A DNA stretch of 64,000 nucleotides from NCBI RefSeq assembly GCF_010686755.1, contig NZ_JAAGXA010000008.1:170018-234017 (forward strand). The letters are read 5' to 3'. The number at the start of each line of letters is the position of its first letter. Position 1 is the first letter of the stretch. A program made the translations under genes and the position numbers. The notes beneath the pieces were generated by a model that saw nothing but the letters and a program-made list of their open reading frames with translations, made no database searches and was not told the DNA's origin. Shown piece by piece: positions 8,635 through 17,799 of the stretch. The stretch comes from Nocardioides zeae. GTDB taxonomy: Bacteria; Actinomycetota; Actinomycetes; Propionibacteriales; Nocardioidaceae.

Positions 8635-8670
8635 GAACGGGGCGGGACCCACACGGGTCCCGCCCCGTTC
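8635..8670. terminator. Terminator hairpin after etfD
   Basis: Perfect 16-bp stem (gaacggggcgggaccc) with an ACAC loop, 18 bp after the etfD stop. There is no T-run, as is common for GC-rich actinobacterial terminators. It can work in both directions. Confidence 0.75.
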
Positions 8671-8690
8671 GCCGTCTCCCCCAACCTCGG

Positions 8691-8772
8691 GACGTCATGC
8701 GGGGCGGCGCCCCCGACGACCGACACGCATGACGTCCGCAGGGGCCTCGCGCCCCGGGACGGACGTCATGCG
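8691..8772. repeat. Three copies of GACGTCATGCG in alternating orientation
   Basis: The 11-mer GACGTCATGCG is at 8691-8701 (+), 8726-8736 (-) and 8762-8772 (+), centre spacing 35-36 bp. The 237-bp space between etfD and the MFS gene (8671-8907) holds these repeats, and I see no gene there. It could be an extragenic repeat family, a protein-binding array or RNA hairpins. Confidence 0.6.
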
Positions 8773-8907
8773 AAGCGGACCCGCCCCCACTTGTGCGGTG
8801 CTAGTGCGTCCTGTGCGGTGGTCGACCGCGTGTGAAGTAGCCCGGACACCGCGTTACATGGGGGCGGGCGGGCAGCCAGGGCCGGCCGGGGCCGGCACAG
8901 CCGGGCC

Positions 8908-10092
8908 TCAGCGCGTACGGCGCGCGACGACCCACCCGCAGGCCATGGCGAGCCCGACGAGCGCGGCGACCCAGGTGACGACGCCGGGCCAGCCGAAGCC
9001 GCTCCAGGCGGTGCCGACCCACGCCCCGAAGATGCTGGACCCGGCGTAGTAGCCGAACACGTAGAGCGCGCTGGCCTGCGTGCCGTGGGCGCCGGCGACG
9101 ACGGGCGCCCACCCGCTGGCGACGGCGTGGGCGGCGAAGAAGCCCGCGGTGAGCACGACGAGCCCGATCACGACGGTGGGCAGCCAGGCGGGCAGCGTGA
9201 GCAGCAGGCCGGCGAGCATGAGACCGAGGCCCAGGGCGAGCACCGCCGGACGTCCGACGCGGTCCGCCGCCCGGCCCGCGAGCGCCGAGGACGTCGTGCC
9301 GGCGAGGTAGGCCAGGAACACGAGACCCACGACGGCGACGGGCAGCGAGAACGGCGGCGCGACCAACCGGAACGTCAGGTAGTTGTAGACCGCGACGAAC
9401 CCGCCCATGAGCAGGAACGGGATGGCCACGAGGGCCAGCACGGCGGGGTCGCGCAGGAGCGAGCGGAAGGCGCGGGGCGACGTGCGGGGTCCCACGGTCT
9501 CGTTGATCGCCGGGGGCAGCAGCCACCAGAAGACCGCGGTCGCGACGAGGGCCGCGAGGGCCAGCAGCGCGAGCGCGATCCGCCAGGTGCCGAGGTCGAC
9601 GGCTGCGGCGGTGATCAGCCGGCCCCCGACACCGCCGAGGGAGTTGCCGGCGACGTACAGGCCCATGGCCGCGCCGAGGCCGCTGGGGTGCACCTCGGCG
9701 CCCACGTGCCCCATGGCGACGCCGACGATCGCGGCGAGCACGAGGCCGAGCAGGCCGCGGAACCCCACGAGCAGCTCGAGCGTGGGCGCGGCGGCGCACG
9801 CGAGGGCGAGGGCGACGGCGAGCAGGAGCCCGATCCGCATGGTGCGCACGCGGCCCCACCGGATCGCGAGGGCGGTGACCGGCACGACGGCGAGCGCGAG
9901 GGCTCCGGTGCTGGCCGAGACGGTGAGGCTGGCGCGGGCGGCGGTCGCGCCGTACTCCTCCGCGATCTCCGGCAGCAGCGGCTGCGTCGCGTAGAGCATC
10001 CCGAACGCCGCGAGCCCGGCGCAGGCCATCGCGAGGTTCAGCCGGCGGTAGCCCTGCGACCCCGGGCGGTGACGGTCGCTCGGGTCGGGCAC
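8908..10092 (-). CDS. MFS transporter (YnfM-like exporter)
   Basis: 394 residues with about 12 hydrophobic segments. The beginning, FGMLYATQPLLPEIAEEYG, is characteristic of the YnfM/arabinose-efflux branch of the major facilitator superfamily; a second half starts around the SLLRDPAVLALVAIPFL segment. It likely exports a small molecule or drug by proton antiport in the cytoplasmic membrane. GTG 10092 (VPDPSDRH) was chosen over an in-frame ATG 63 bp upstream because the extra residues are not family-like and the region contains GGTAACCC repeats that look regulatory. It is divergent from the secreted hydrolase at 10176. Substrate unknown. Confidence 0.85.
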   Translation of the reverse strand: MPDPSDRHRPGSQGYRRLNLAMACAGLAAFGMLYATQPLLPEIAEEYGATAARASLTVSASTGALALAVVPVTALAIRWGRVRTMRIGLLLAVALALACAAAPTLELLVGFRGLLGLVLAAIVGVAMGHVGAEVHPSGLGAAMGLYVAGNSLGGVGGRLITAAAVDLGTWRIALALLALAALVATAVFWWLLPPAINETVGPRTSPRAFRSLLRDPAVLALVAIPFLLMGGFVAVYNYLTFRLVAPPFSLPVAVVGLVFLAYLAGTTSSALAGRAADRVGRPAVLALGLGLMLAGLLLTLPAWLPTVVIGLVVLTAGFFAAHAVASGWAPVVAGAHGTQASALYVFGYYAGSSIFGAWVGTAWSGFGWPGVVTWVAALVGLAMACGWVVARRTR

Positions 10093-10175
10093 CCGCCCAG
10101 CATCGCAGGTAACCCCCCGGTAACCCCGGGTCGGCGGCGTCGTTACCCAGGTCACACCACCCGCAGGAGTGACCC

Positions 10176-12692
10176 ATGCAGCTCGCCCGCCGCACCGCCC
10201 GCCGCACCGCCCGCCGCACCGCCTCGTACGTCGCGACCCTCGCCCTCGTCGCCTCCGCGGCCGCGCTCGTGCCGAGCCCGGCCCCCGCCGAGAGCATCCG
10301 GACGAGCGCCCCTGCGAGCAGCGCGCCCGCGAGCGCTCCCGCCCTCCCCAGCGGCTGGACGCCCCGGCCGGCCGACTACCCGGGCACGGCGACGCAGCGC
10401 GACCTGCAGATCCCGATGTCCGACGGCACGGTGCTGCGCGGCGACCTCGTGCTCCCCGCGGACGCCGACGGGGTCGCGGTGCCCGGCCGCTTCCCGGTCG
10501 TCGTCACCATCACGGCCTACAACAAGGCCGCGCAGGGGGCGACCGGCCTGACGGGCGGCGGGGCCGACTACCTCGTGCAGCGCGGCTACGCCCAGCTCAC
10601 CGTCGACGCCCGCGGCACGGGCTCGTCGCAGGGCTCCTGGGCGGCGTTCAGCGCGCGGGAGAACACCGACGCGGGCGAGATCATCACGTGGGCCACCTCG
10701 TCGGCGCGGCCGTGGAGCAACGGCTCGGCCGCGATGCGCGGGCCGTCCTACATGGGCATCAACCAGATCTTCGCCGCCGCGCAGAAGCCGCCCGGCCTCA
10801 AGGCGCTCTTCCCGCAGGTGCCCGCCGCGGACGTCTACCGCGACGTCGTCGCCTCGGGCGGCCAGATCGACGTCGGGTTCATCCCCCTGTGGCTGGGCCT
10901 GGTGACCACGACGGGCGTGGTGCCGCCGGCGTACGGCGCGACCGACCCCGCCGCGGCCCTCACCACCCTCTTCCAGCACCTCGGCGGCGCCCTCACCTTC
11001 ACGGTGCCCCTGATGCTGGCGGCCGTGCTGGGCGGCGACCCGGCGTACGACGGCGCGTTCTACCGCGAGCGCTCCCCCATCGAGGTCGTGGACGACGTGG
11101 ACGTGCCGACCTTCCTCGTCGGCGGTCAGCACGACCTGTTCCAGCGTGGCACTCCCCTGCTGTTCGAGGACCTGCGCTCGCGGGGGGTGCCGACGAAGAT
11201 GATCGTCGGCCCGTGGAACCACCTGGAGGGCTCGTCGGGCGAGGGCGTCGCCGACGCGGGCTACGGCACCCTCGAGGAGCTGCAGCTGCGCTGGTTCGAC
11301 CACTACGTGAAGGGCGTGCCCGACCCGGCCCTCGACACCGACATCGCGCCGTTGACCTACTACGAGCAGAACGCCGACACCTGGCGGCAGGCGAACGACT
11401 GGATCGGCGACAACCTGAGCGCCACCACGTTCCGCCTCTCCGGCCCGGCCACCGCCGGCGGCGTCCGCAACGGCAGCCTCACGACGGGCGCCGCGACCCC
11501 CGGCACGGCGACGGTCCCGCCCGTCCCGGTGGCGGGGCTCTGCACGCGCTCGACCGACCAGTGGACGGCCGGTCTGCCCACCGCGGTGCTCGCCGACCTG
11601 CCGTGCTGGAGCGACAACCGCGCCAACGACCTCGCCGGCGTGGTCTACGAGACGGGTGCGCTCTCGACGCCGCTCCGCTTCCAGGGCCCGCTCAACGCGC
11701 GGCTCTACACCTCGACCCCGACCGGTGACGGCATGCTCTCGGTCGCGGTCTCCTCGGTGGCGCCCGACGGCACCGTCCACCGCATCACCGGGGGCTGGCA
11801 GACCATCGCGCACCGGGCGCTCGACACGGGCCGCAGCCGCTACCTCGACGGGCAGCTCGTCCAGCCGTACCACCCGTTCACCCGGGAGGCGAAGGCCTCC
11901 GCGCCGAGCGGCGCCGTCGTGCCGGTCGACGTCGAGATCTTCCCGACCGGCGCCCAGGTGCCGGCGGGCCACCGGCTGCGCGTCGCGGTGCAGGCGTACG
12001 ACGTGCCCCACCTCCTGCCGACCGTGCCGGACCTCCCGGCCACGCTGGCGCCGCTGACGATCCACACCTCCGAGCAGTACCCCTCGGCGCTGACCCTGCC
12101 CAGCGTGGGGAGGTTCGCGACCACGACGTACACGCGGCTCGGGGCCGACACGACGGCCGCCGGGGCGACGAACACGCTGGGCATCCAGGTCACGACCACG
12201 GGCTTCGGCCGCCCCACCGGCACGGTGCGCGTCGCGGTCGACGGGCGGACGCTCCGCGACGTACCGCTGGTGCGCGGCAGCGCCACGACCACCCTCCCGG
12301 CGGGCACGGCGGGCAACCGGACGGTGACCGCGACGTACCTCGGCAACGACACCTCCGCCCCGTCGCAGCGCAGCCGCACCTGGGTGGTGCGCCCGCCGGC
12401 GGTGCTCGCGACGACGACGTACGTGCGGATGCTCGACGGCGCCACCACCCGGGTGGGGCAGGGCAACCGCGTCGGGTTCTCGGTCGTGCGCGCCGACGGC
12501 ACCCCGGCCTCCGGGCGGGTGCGGGTGCTCGTCGACGGTCGCCGCATCACCGAGGTGCCGCTCGTGCGGGGGCTCGGAACGCTGACGCTCCCGGCCGCGA
12601 GCCGGGCGGGGACGCGGACGGTGACGGCGACCTACATCGGGCAGCCGACCTCGCGACCCTCCAGCCGGTCGACGGCGTGGGTGGTGCGCTGA
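10176..12692 (+). CDS. Secreted Xaa-Pro dipeptidyl-peptidase/CocE-type hydrolase with Ig-like repeats
   Basis: 838 residues. AGGAG precedes ATG 10176. An N-terminal signal peptide (about residues 1-38) begins with three exact copies of ARRT. The S15/CocE alpha/beta-hydrolase domain follows: nucleophile region RGPSYMGINQ, acid region GGQHDLF, histidine region WNHLEGS. A C-terminal beta-sandwich jelly-roll domain of the X-Pro/CocE class comes next. The last roughly 200 residues are two copies of a bacterial Ig-like repeat, each with VRVxVDGR, VPLVRG and RTVTATY blocks and ending in WVVR. It acts outside the membrane on prolyl peptides or esters; which one cannot be decided. Confidence 0.86.
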   Translation: MQLARRTARRTARRTASYVATLALVASAAALVPSPAPAESIRTSAPASSAPASAPALPSGWTPRPADYPGTATQRDLQIPMSDGTVLRGDLVLPADADGVAVPGRFPVVVTITAYNKAAQGATGLTGGGADYLVQRGYAQLTVDARGTGSSQGSWAAFSARENTDAGEIITWATSSARPWSNGSAAMRGPSYMGINQIFAAAQKPPGLKALFPQVPAADVYRDVVASGGQIDVGFIPLWLGLVTTTGVVPPAYGATDPAAALTTLFQHLGGALTFTVPLMLAAVLGGDPAYDGAFYRERSPIEVVDDVDVPTFLVGGQHDLFQRGTPLLFEDLRSRGVPTKMIVGPWNHLEGSSGEGVADAGYGTLEELQLRWFDHYVKGVPDPALDTDIAPLTYYEQNADTWRQANDWIGDNLSATTFRLSGPATAGGVRNGSLTTGAATPGTATVPPVPVAGLCTRSTDQWTAGLPTAVLADLPCWSDNRANDLAGVVYETGALSTPLRFQGPLNARLYTSTPTGDGMLSVAVSSVAPDGTVHRITGGWQTIAHRALDTGRSRYLDGQLVQPYHPFTREAKASAPSGAVVPVDVEIFPTGAQVPAGHRLRVAVQAYDVPHLLPTVPDLPATLAPLTIHTSEQYPSALTLPSVGRFATTTYTRLGADTTAAGATNTLGIQVTTTGFGRPTGTVRVAVDGRTLRDVPLVRGSATTTLPAGTAGNRTVTATYLGNDTSAPSQRSRTWVVRPPAVLATTTYVRMLDGATTRVGQGNRVGFSVVRADGTPASGRVRVLVDGRRITEVPLVRGLGTLTLPAASRAGTRTVTATYIGQPTSRPSSRSTAWVVR
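10185..10220 (+). repeat. Tandem repeat, 3 x 12 bp, in a signal peptide
   Basis: Three exact copies of gcccgccgcacc encode ARRT-ARRT-ARRT in the positively charged n-region of the secreted hydrolase. The net charge of the signal peptide therefore depends on copy number. Confidence 0.9.
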
Positions 12693-12711
12693 CCGGCCGC
12701 AGGGAGTCGGG

Positions 12712-13692
12712 TCAGGCCTTCATGGCGACGCCCTCGCGCCAGTAGCCCATGAAGGAGACCTGCCCGCGGTCGACGCCGAGGTCCTTGACGAGGGCACGGC
12801 GCAGGCCCGTCACGACCTTCGACTCGCCCGCGATCCAGGCGTAGAGGCCCGCGTACGGCCCGTCGGCGGCTCCTGCCGTCGAGACGTCCTCCCCGAGACC
12901 GGAGTAGACGGGCGTCTCCCACAGGAGGTCGCCGTCGGGGTCGGGCTCGACGAGGGCCGCGGAGGCAGCAGCCGAGGCCACGGCCGCAGCGTGGTCGACG
13001 GCCGTGCGGTCGAGGTGCGCGAGCACGCGAGCACGCAGCTCCTCGCCCCGCGGCGCGCCCTCGCGGGGCAGCCAGACCACCTCGACCCCGGCGGGGCCGA
13101 CGACGTCCTCCAGCACGTCGTCGCGGTGCGGTACCTCCGCGAAGACCGTGCCGGCCGCGTCCGCCGGGAGGTCGCGCAGGATGCCGTAGATCGCCGGGAG
13201 GGCGGTCTCGTCGCCCACGAGCAGCAGGTCCGTCGCGTCGCCCGGGAGCCACTCGACGCCCCCGAAGTCGTGGCCGCGCCGAGGCGCGACGACGAGCACG
13301 CTGTCGCCGACCGTCGCGCCACGGGCCCAGTCGTTGCCCGGCCCGGAGCAGGCGCCGTCCTCGCCGGGCTCGTGCACGACGATGTCGACCACGAGGAGCG
13401 TGTCGGCGCCCTCGCCGACGACGTCGCGCACCGTGTAGGTCCGCATGCAGCCGCGCTCGTCCTCGGGGAGGGCGAGCCACGGGGTGTACCAGTCGCCGCC
13501 CACCGGCTCCACGCGCGGCAGTGCACCGCCCGCGGGCGGGAACACGAACTTGATGCGCTGGTCGAGCCAGGGCGTCTCGCGGCCCAGCTCCGCGAACTCG
13601 TCGCAGCCGAGCTCGACGCGCACGAACGACGACGACACGCGACGTACGGCGCGCACCTCCGCCTCGGCGAAGATCACGGACAGCTCGCTCAC
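12712..13692 (-). CDS. Siderophore-interacting protein (FAD-dependent ferric-siderophore reductase)
   Basis: 326 residues, GTG start overlapping the ATPase stop by GTGA. The N-terminal half carries the FAD-binding beta-barrel of the SIP family (LDQRIKFVFPP about 45-55; RTYTVRDV about 82-89); the C-terminal half has the SIP NAD(P)H-binding fold (LLVGDETALPAIYGILRDLP). Members reduce ferric siderophores in the cytoplasm to release iron. It is the last gene of the iron operon, downstream of both permeases and the ATPase, which fits its role after import. About 30-50 residues longer than ViuB-type members, mostly through an inserted acidic stretch near residue 215-240. Confidence 0.92.
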   Translation of the reverse strand: MSELSVIFAEAEVRAVRRVSSSFVRVELGCDEFAELGRETPWLDQRIKFVFPPAGGALPRVEPVGGDWYTPWLALPEDERGCMRTYTVRDVVGEGADTLLVVDIVVHEPGEDGACSGPGNDWARGATVGDSVLVVAPRRGHDFGGVEWLPGDATDLLLVGDETALPAIYGILRDLPADAAGTVFAEVPHRDDVLEDVVGPAGVEVVWLPREGAPRGEELRARVLAHLDRTAVDHAAAVASAAASAALVEPDPDGDLLWETPVYSGLGEDVSTAGAADGPYAGLYAWIAGESKVVTGLRRALVKDLGVDRGQVSFMGYWREGVAMKA

Positions 13693-14537
13693 GGGCGCTC
13701 CTTCGTCGGGGGGTCGCCGATCGTCGCGCCGGGCCGGCCGAGGTGACGACCGACGGGGACGACCAGCGGGGTGTGGGAGACCGGGTCGGGGATGACGCGG
13801 CTCTCGAGGCCGAAGACGTCGCGGACGGTGTCCTCCGTGACGACCTCGGCCGGCGTGCCCTCGGCGACGACGCGGCCCTCCTTCATCGCCACGAGGCGGT
13901 CGGCGTAGCGCGCCGAGAGGTTGAGGTCGTGGAGCACCATGACGATCGTCGTGCCGGCCCGCAGGTTGAGCTCCGCCAGCAGGTCGAGCATCTCGACCTG
14001 GTGGGCGACGTCGAGGTACGTCGTCGGCTCGTCCAGCAGGAGCAGGTCGGTGCCCTGGGCGAGCGCCATGGCGATCCAGACGCGCTGGCGCTGGCCGCCG
14101 GACAGCTCGTCGACCACGCGCTCGGCGAGGTCGGTCGTGTCGGTGAGCGCCAGCGCCTCGGCCACCGCCCGGTCGTCGTCGCGGCTCCAGCGGCGCAGGG
14201 CGCTCTGGTGCGGGTGGCGACCTCGGCCGACGAGGTCGACCACGGTGACGCCCTCGGGCGCGATCGGGTTCTGCGGCAGGAGCCCCAGCCGGCGCGCGAC
14301 CTGCTTGGTCGGCATCGTGTGGACGGCCTCCCCGTCGAGGAGCACCGCCCCGCCCCGCGGCCGCAGCAGCCGGGCCATGCCGCGCAGCAGCGTGGACTTG
14401 CCGCAGCCGTTGCCGCCGACGATGACGGTGACCTTCCCGTCGGGGATCGCGACGGTGAGGTCGTCGACGACGGTGCGGTCGTCGTAGCCGAGCGAGACGC
14501 CCTCGGCATATAGGCGCGTGGGAGCGGTCGTGCTCAC
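13689..14537 (-). CDS. Ferric-siderophore ABC transporter ATP-binding protein
   Basis: 282 residues, FepC/FecE family. Walker A GGNGCGKST is at 41-49, LLPQNPIAPEGVTV contains the Q-loop, signature LSGGQ is at 145-149, Walker B LLLLDEP at 166-172 and the H-loop in VLHDLNLSARYADR. GTG start at 14537 gives a GTGA overlap with the upstream permease stop; the same frame upstream is only a shadow of that permease. It powers the two FecCD-type permeases. Confidence 0.95.
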   Translation of the reverse strand: MSTTAPTRLYAEGVSLGYDDRTVVDDLTVAIPDGKVTVIVGGNGCGKSTLLRGMARLLRPRGGAVLLDGEAVHTMPTKQVARRLGLLPQNPIAPEGVTVVDLVGRGRHPHQSALRRWSRDDDRAVAEALALTDTTDLAERVVDELSGGQRQRVWIAMALAQGTDLLLLDEPTTYLDVAHQVEMLDLLAELNLRAGTTIVMVLHDLNLSARYADRLVAMKEGRVVAEGTPAEVVTEDTVRDVFGLESRVIPDPVSHTPLVVPVGRHLGRPGATIGDPPTKERP

Positions 14538-15607
14538 CGCGGGCTCCTTCCGGTGGCGCCCCTGGCCATGAGCCAGAGGAGGAACGGGGCGCCGACGGCG
14601 CCGGTGATGATGCCGGCCGGCATGTTGACGTCGCCGATGAGGTAGTGGCCCACGTAGTCGGCGGCCAGCAGGAGGGTCGCCCCGACGAGGGCGCCCCCGA
14701 TGACGCTGGTGCGTCCCGCGTTCATCGCCCGAGCGATGGGCCCCGAGAGGAACGCGAGGAACGCGATCGGTCCGACGACCGCCACGCCGGCCGCGACGAG
14801 CAGCACGGCGACGAGCATGACCAGCTCCGCCCGCCGTGCGGTCACGCCCAGTCCGGACGCGGCGTCCGGGCCGAGCTCGGTGATGCGCAGCGAGCTCGCG
14901 GACCACCACAGCAGGGGCAGCAGCACGACGAGGACAACGACGAGCAGCCGCACCTCGTCCCACCCGGCGGCGGCGACGCTGCCGGTGAGCCAGCGCAGCG
15001 CCAGCTGGGCGTCCCAGATGGCAGCGCGGGTGAAGAGGTAGTGGATGACCGAGAGCATCGCGGACGCGATGCCGACGCCGACGAGCACGAGCCGGTAGCT
15101 GCCGATGCCCCCCGCGACCCACCGCACGACGAGGGCGATGCCCACCGCGCCGACCTCGGCGGCCAGCGCGACCACGTCGCCCCGGGCCCCGAACACGAGC
15201 AGGGCGACGACAGCGGCCGCGGAGGCGCCCGTGCTGATCCCGACGATGTCGGGGCTGGCCAGCGGGTTGCGGAGCACCGTCTGGAAGACGGCGCCGCTCG
15301 CGCCGAAGCACAGGCCGGCCAGTAGGGCCGTGAGGGCCCGGGGGAGCTTCTGCTCCATGAGGATGAACTCGGCAGTCGGCCGGTCGATGCCGGAGCCGAC
15401 GATGATGCGCACCGCGTCCGGCGCGGTGAACGTGTAGCTGCCCAGCAGCAGGTTCACCAGCAGCGCGACGAGGGCGGCGACCGCGAGGACCATGACGACG
15501 AGCGCGTGGCGGCGCCGCGGCGTGCGCCGGGCCCGGCGGACCCGCTCGACGTCGGGCACGGCGGCGGCGTGGAGCGCGGTCGTGGGCCGGTCGGTCGTGG
15601 TGGTCAC
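14534..15607 (-). CDS. Iron-siderophore ABC transporter permease (FecCD family), second
   Basis: 357 residues with about nine or ten membrane spans after a basic N-terminal region of about 40 residues. FecCD hallmarks include RLPRAL-like KLPRALTALLAG, GAVFQTVLRNPLASPDIVGIS and PIAFLAFLSGPIARAM near the C-terminus. It pairs with the permease at 15604-16668 to form the heterodimeric channel. GTG start with GTGA overlap on both sides. Confidence 0.95.
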   Translation of the reverse strand: MTTTTDRPTTALHAAAVPDVERVRRARRTPRRRHALVVMVLAVAALVALLVNLLLGSYTFTAPDAVRIIVGSGIDRPTAEFILMEQKLPRALTALLAGLCFGASGAVFQTVLRNPLASPDIVGISTGASAAAVVALLVFGARGDVVALAAEVGAVGIALVVRWVAGGIGSYRLVLVGVGIASAMLSVIHYLFTRAAIWDAQLALRWLTGSVAAAGWDEVRLLVVVLVVLLPLLWWSASSLRITELGPDAASGLGVTARRAELVMLVAVLLVAAGVAVVGPIAFLAFLSGPIARAMNAGRTSVIGGALVGATLLLAADYVGHYLIGDVNMPAGIITGAVGAPFLLWLMARGATGRSPR

Positions 15608-16668
15608 AGGTTGCCCAGCTTCCCGCGACGGATCATGGCGACGAAGACGGGTGCGCCGAGCACGGCCGTCATCACCCCGACCTGCACCTCGCCGGGCGGC
15701 AGCACGAACCGGCCGACCGTGTCGGCGGTGACCATCAGCACCGCGCCCCAACCGGCGCTCAGCGGCAGGATCCTGGCGTAGTCGCCCCCCACCTGCCGGC
15801 GCACGAGGTGGGGCACGAGCAGACCGAGGAACGCGACGGGGCCGGCCAGCGCGACCGAGGCGCCGATGAGGAGCATGACCGCGAGGCCGACGACGGCGCG
15901 GTCGCGGGCGACGCTCCGGCCGAGGCCGCGGGCGAGCTCGTCGCCCAGCGCGAGGGCGTTGAGGATGCGGGCGCTGGCGAGCGCGAGCCCGACGCCGACC
16001 ACGATGAACGGGAGCACGGTGACGAAGGCGTCGGTCTGCTTGCCCGCGACGCTGGCGACCTGCCAGCTGCGGATCTGGTCGAGCGTGTCGCGGCTGGTGA
16101 GCAGGATGCCGGTGGTCCAGCTGGTCAGCGCGGCGGTGAGCGCCGCGCCGGCGATGACCAGCTTGCCGGGCGTGGCCCCACCCCGCCCGATGCTCGCGAC
16201 CAGGTGGACGCCGAGGCCCGCGACGCCCGCACCGAGGAACCCGAACCAGATGTATCCACCGATGCCCGTGGTGCCCACGTAGGTGATGCCCGCGACCATC
16301 GCGAACGCCGCCCCGGCGTTGAGGCCGAGCAGGGCCGGGTCGGCCAGCGGGTTGCGGGTCAGGCCCTGGAGGCACGCGCCCGCCATGCCGATGGCCGCGC
16401 CCAGGACGATCCCGATCATCGTGCGGAGCATCCGCGCGTCCATCACCGCGTGGTCGGGGCTCTGCGCGTCGAACAGCGCCAGCGGGTCGACCAGCCGGTT
16501 GCCGATGCAGAGCGAGGCCAGGGCCGCGGCGACGAGCGCCGCGATGCAGATCGCGGCGCTCGTCGTGGTGCCCCGGGGGGCGTGCCGTGCCCGGCCGGCT
16601 GTGGCGGTCCGGCCGGGCAGGTCGGTGGGGTTCGCCGCCTCCGAGGAGACAGCCGTTGACGGGCTCAT
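15604..16668 (-). CDS. Iron-siderophore ABC transporter permease (FecCD family), first
   Basis: 354 residues, ATG at 16668, 8 bp after the binding-protein stop. It contains the FecCD motifs MIGIVLGAAIGMAGACLQGL, TRNPLADPALLGLNAGAA and GPVAFLGLLVPHLVR. N-terminal basic region of about 40 residues, then about nine or ten membrane spans. It forms the channel together with the following gene. Confidence 0.95.
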   Translation of the reverse strand: MSPSTAVSSEAANPTDLPGRTATAGRARHAPRGTTTSAAICIAALVAAALASLCIGNRLVDPLALFDAQSPDHAVMDARMLRTMIGIVLGAAIGMAGACLQGLTRNPLADPALLGLNAGAAFAMVAGITYVGTTGIGGYIWFGFLGAGVAGLGVHLVASIGRGGATPGKLVIAGAALTAALTSWTTGILLTSRDTLDQIRSWQVASVAGKQTDAFVTVLPFIVVGVGLALASARILNALALGDELARGLGRSVARDRAVVGLAVMLLIGASVALAGPVAFLGLLVPHLVRRQVGGDYARILPLSAGWGAVLMVTADTVGRFVLPPGEVQVGVMTAVLGAPVFVAMIRRGKLGNL

Positions 16669-16676
16669 GCTGGAGG

Positions 16677-17735
16677 TCAGTAGACCTGGGGGGTGCCGTC
16701 GATCGCGGCGGCGAGCTCCGGGACGAAGGTCTCGAACGCGGCCGGGATGCCGAGGACCGAGGGGAACCCGAGCCCCAGGGTGTCGTTCGGCTCCAGCGTG
16801 ATGACGTAGTTGTCGTTGGCGATCGGCGGGATCTGCTGGAGCAGCGGGCTCGCGAGCATCTGGTCGACCTCCTCGGTGGAGGTGCCGTAGGCGACGAGCA
16901 CGTCGGCCTCGAGCGACGACGCCTGCTCGGCCGAGACGTCGAAGTAGAACGTGTCCTCGGCGGCGTCCTCCACGACGGGCGGGTTCACCATGCCGAGCTC
17001 GGCGAGGATCGCGGGCCGGTTGTCGACCGCGGTGTAGAGACCCACCTTGGACAGGTCGGTCGGGTAGAACGACGCCCAGAGGAACGACGCCCCCTCGAGC
17101 TGCGGGTACTCCGCCGTGGTGGCCTCGAACGTCTCGTTGAGGTCGGCCTCGAGCTCGGCCGCCTGGTCGCTGCGACCCAGGGCCTTGCCCACCATGTCGA
17201 GCGACTGGTGCCACGTGGTCGCCCACTGCACGCCCGGGTAGGCGACGACGTCGATGCCGGCCTCGGTGAGCGTGTCGACGTCGGCCTCGGTCAGACCCGA
17301 GTTCGTGCCGAGCACGACGTCGGGCTCCAGCGCGATGATGTCGGACGTCGGGATGCCGTCGGTGACGTCGAGCAGCTCCGGCTCCTCGGCGCCGTCGATC
17401 TTCGCGAGCGCCTCGTCGAACCAGTCCGTGCGCCCCTCCGCGTTGCCGCCCCAGCTCATCTTCTCGATCGCGATGGGCGCGACGCCCAGGGCAGCGACGT
17501 TGTCGCCGTCCACACCGAGGGTAACGACCCGCTCCGGCTCCTCCTCGATCGTGACGTCACCGAAGCTCGTCTCGATGGTGACGGGGAACGCGGCGGCGTC
17601 AGCGGTGCTGTTCGCCTTCGGCGCAGCCGCGTCGTCGGCCGAGTCGGAGCCGGTGGAGCAGGCGCTGAGGCCGAGCATGGCGACGCTGGTCGCCGCGACG
17701 AGCGCCGAGGCGCGACGCAGGGTGGTGAGCTGCAC
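16677..17735 (-). CDS. Iron-siderophore ABC transporter substrate-binding lipoprotein
   Basis: 352 residues from GTG 17735, with AAAGGAA 8 bp upstream; a longer in-frame start would run through the regulatory region. Lipobox GLSAC (Cys26) follows a hydrophobic core. The mature part is a class III (FepB/FecB) binding protein: VTIEEEPERVVTLG and IIALEPDVVLGTNSGLTE. It binds ferric siderophore outside the membrane. First gene of the five-gene operon; the IdeR-like box at 17781-17799 lies 46 bp upstream, so expression should rise when iron is low. Confidence 0.94.
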   Translation of the reverse strand: MQLTTLRRASALVAATSVAMLGLSACSTGSDSADDAAAPKANSTADAAAFPVTIETSFGDVTIEEEPERVVTLGVDGDNVAALGVAPIAIEKMSWGGNAEGRTDWFDEALAKIDGAEEPELLDVTDGIPTSDIIALEPDVVLGTNSGLTEADVDTLTEAGIDVVAYPGVQWATTWHQSLDMVGKALGRSDQAAELEADLNETFEATTAEYPQLEGASFLWASFYPTDLSKVGLYTAVDNRPAILAELGMVNPPVVEDAAEDTFYFDVSAEQASSLEADVLVAYGTSTEEVDQMLASPLLQQIPPIANDNYVITLEPNDTLGLGFPSVLGIPAAFETFVPELAAAIDGTPQVY

Positions 17736-17780
17736 GGGGGATTCCTTTGGAGCAGGGGAGGACGACCCGGCGGACGCTAC

Positions 17781-17799
17781 TAAGGTCAGCCTTACCTTG
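17781..17799. promoter_or_regulatory. IdeR/DtxR-type iron box
   Basis: TAAGGTCAGCCTTACCTTG matches 13 of 19 positions of the known IdeR/DtxR consensus TTAGGTTAGGCTAACCTAA and keeps its dyad. It is 46 bp upstream of the siderophore-binding protein start. Iron-loaded IdeR would repress the operon. The consensus is established; occupancy here is inference. Confidence 0.75.

Noticed and set aside
4882..8652. 1256-codon open frame antisense to etfD
   Set aside because: It mirrors the repetitive GC-rich tail and Fe-S gene on the other strand; the translation is Arg/Leu/Gly/Ala low complexity with no domain, and etfD has clear motifs.
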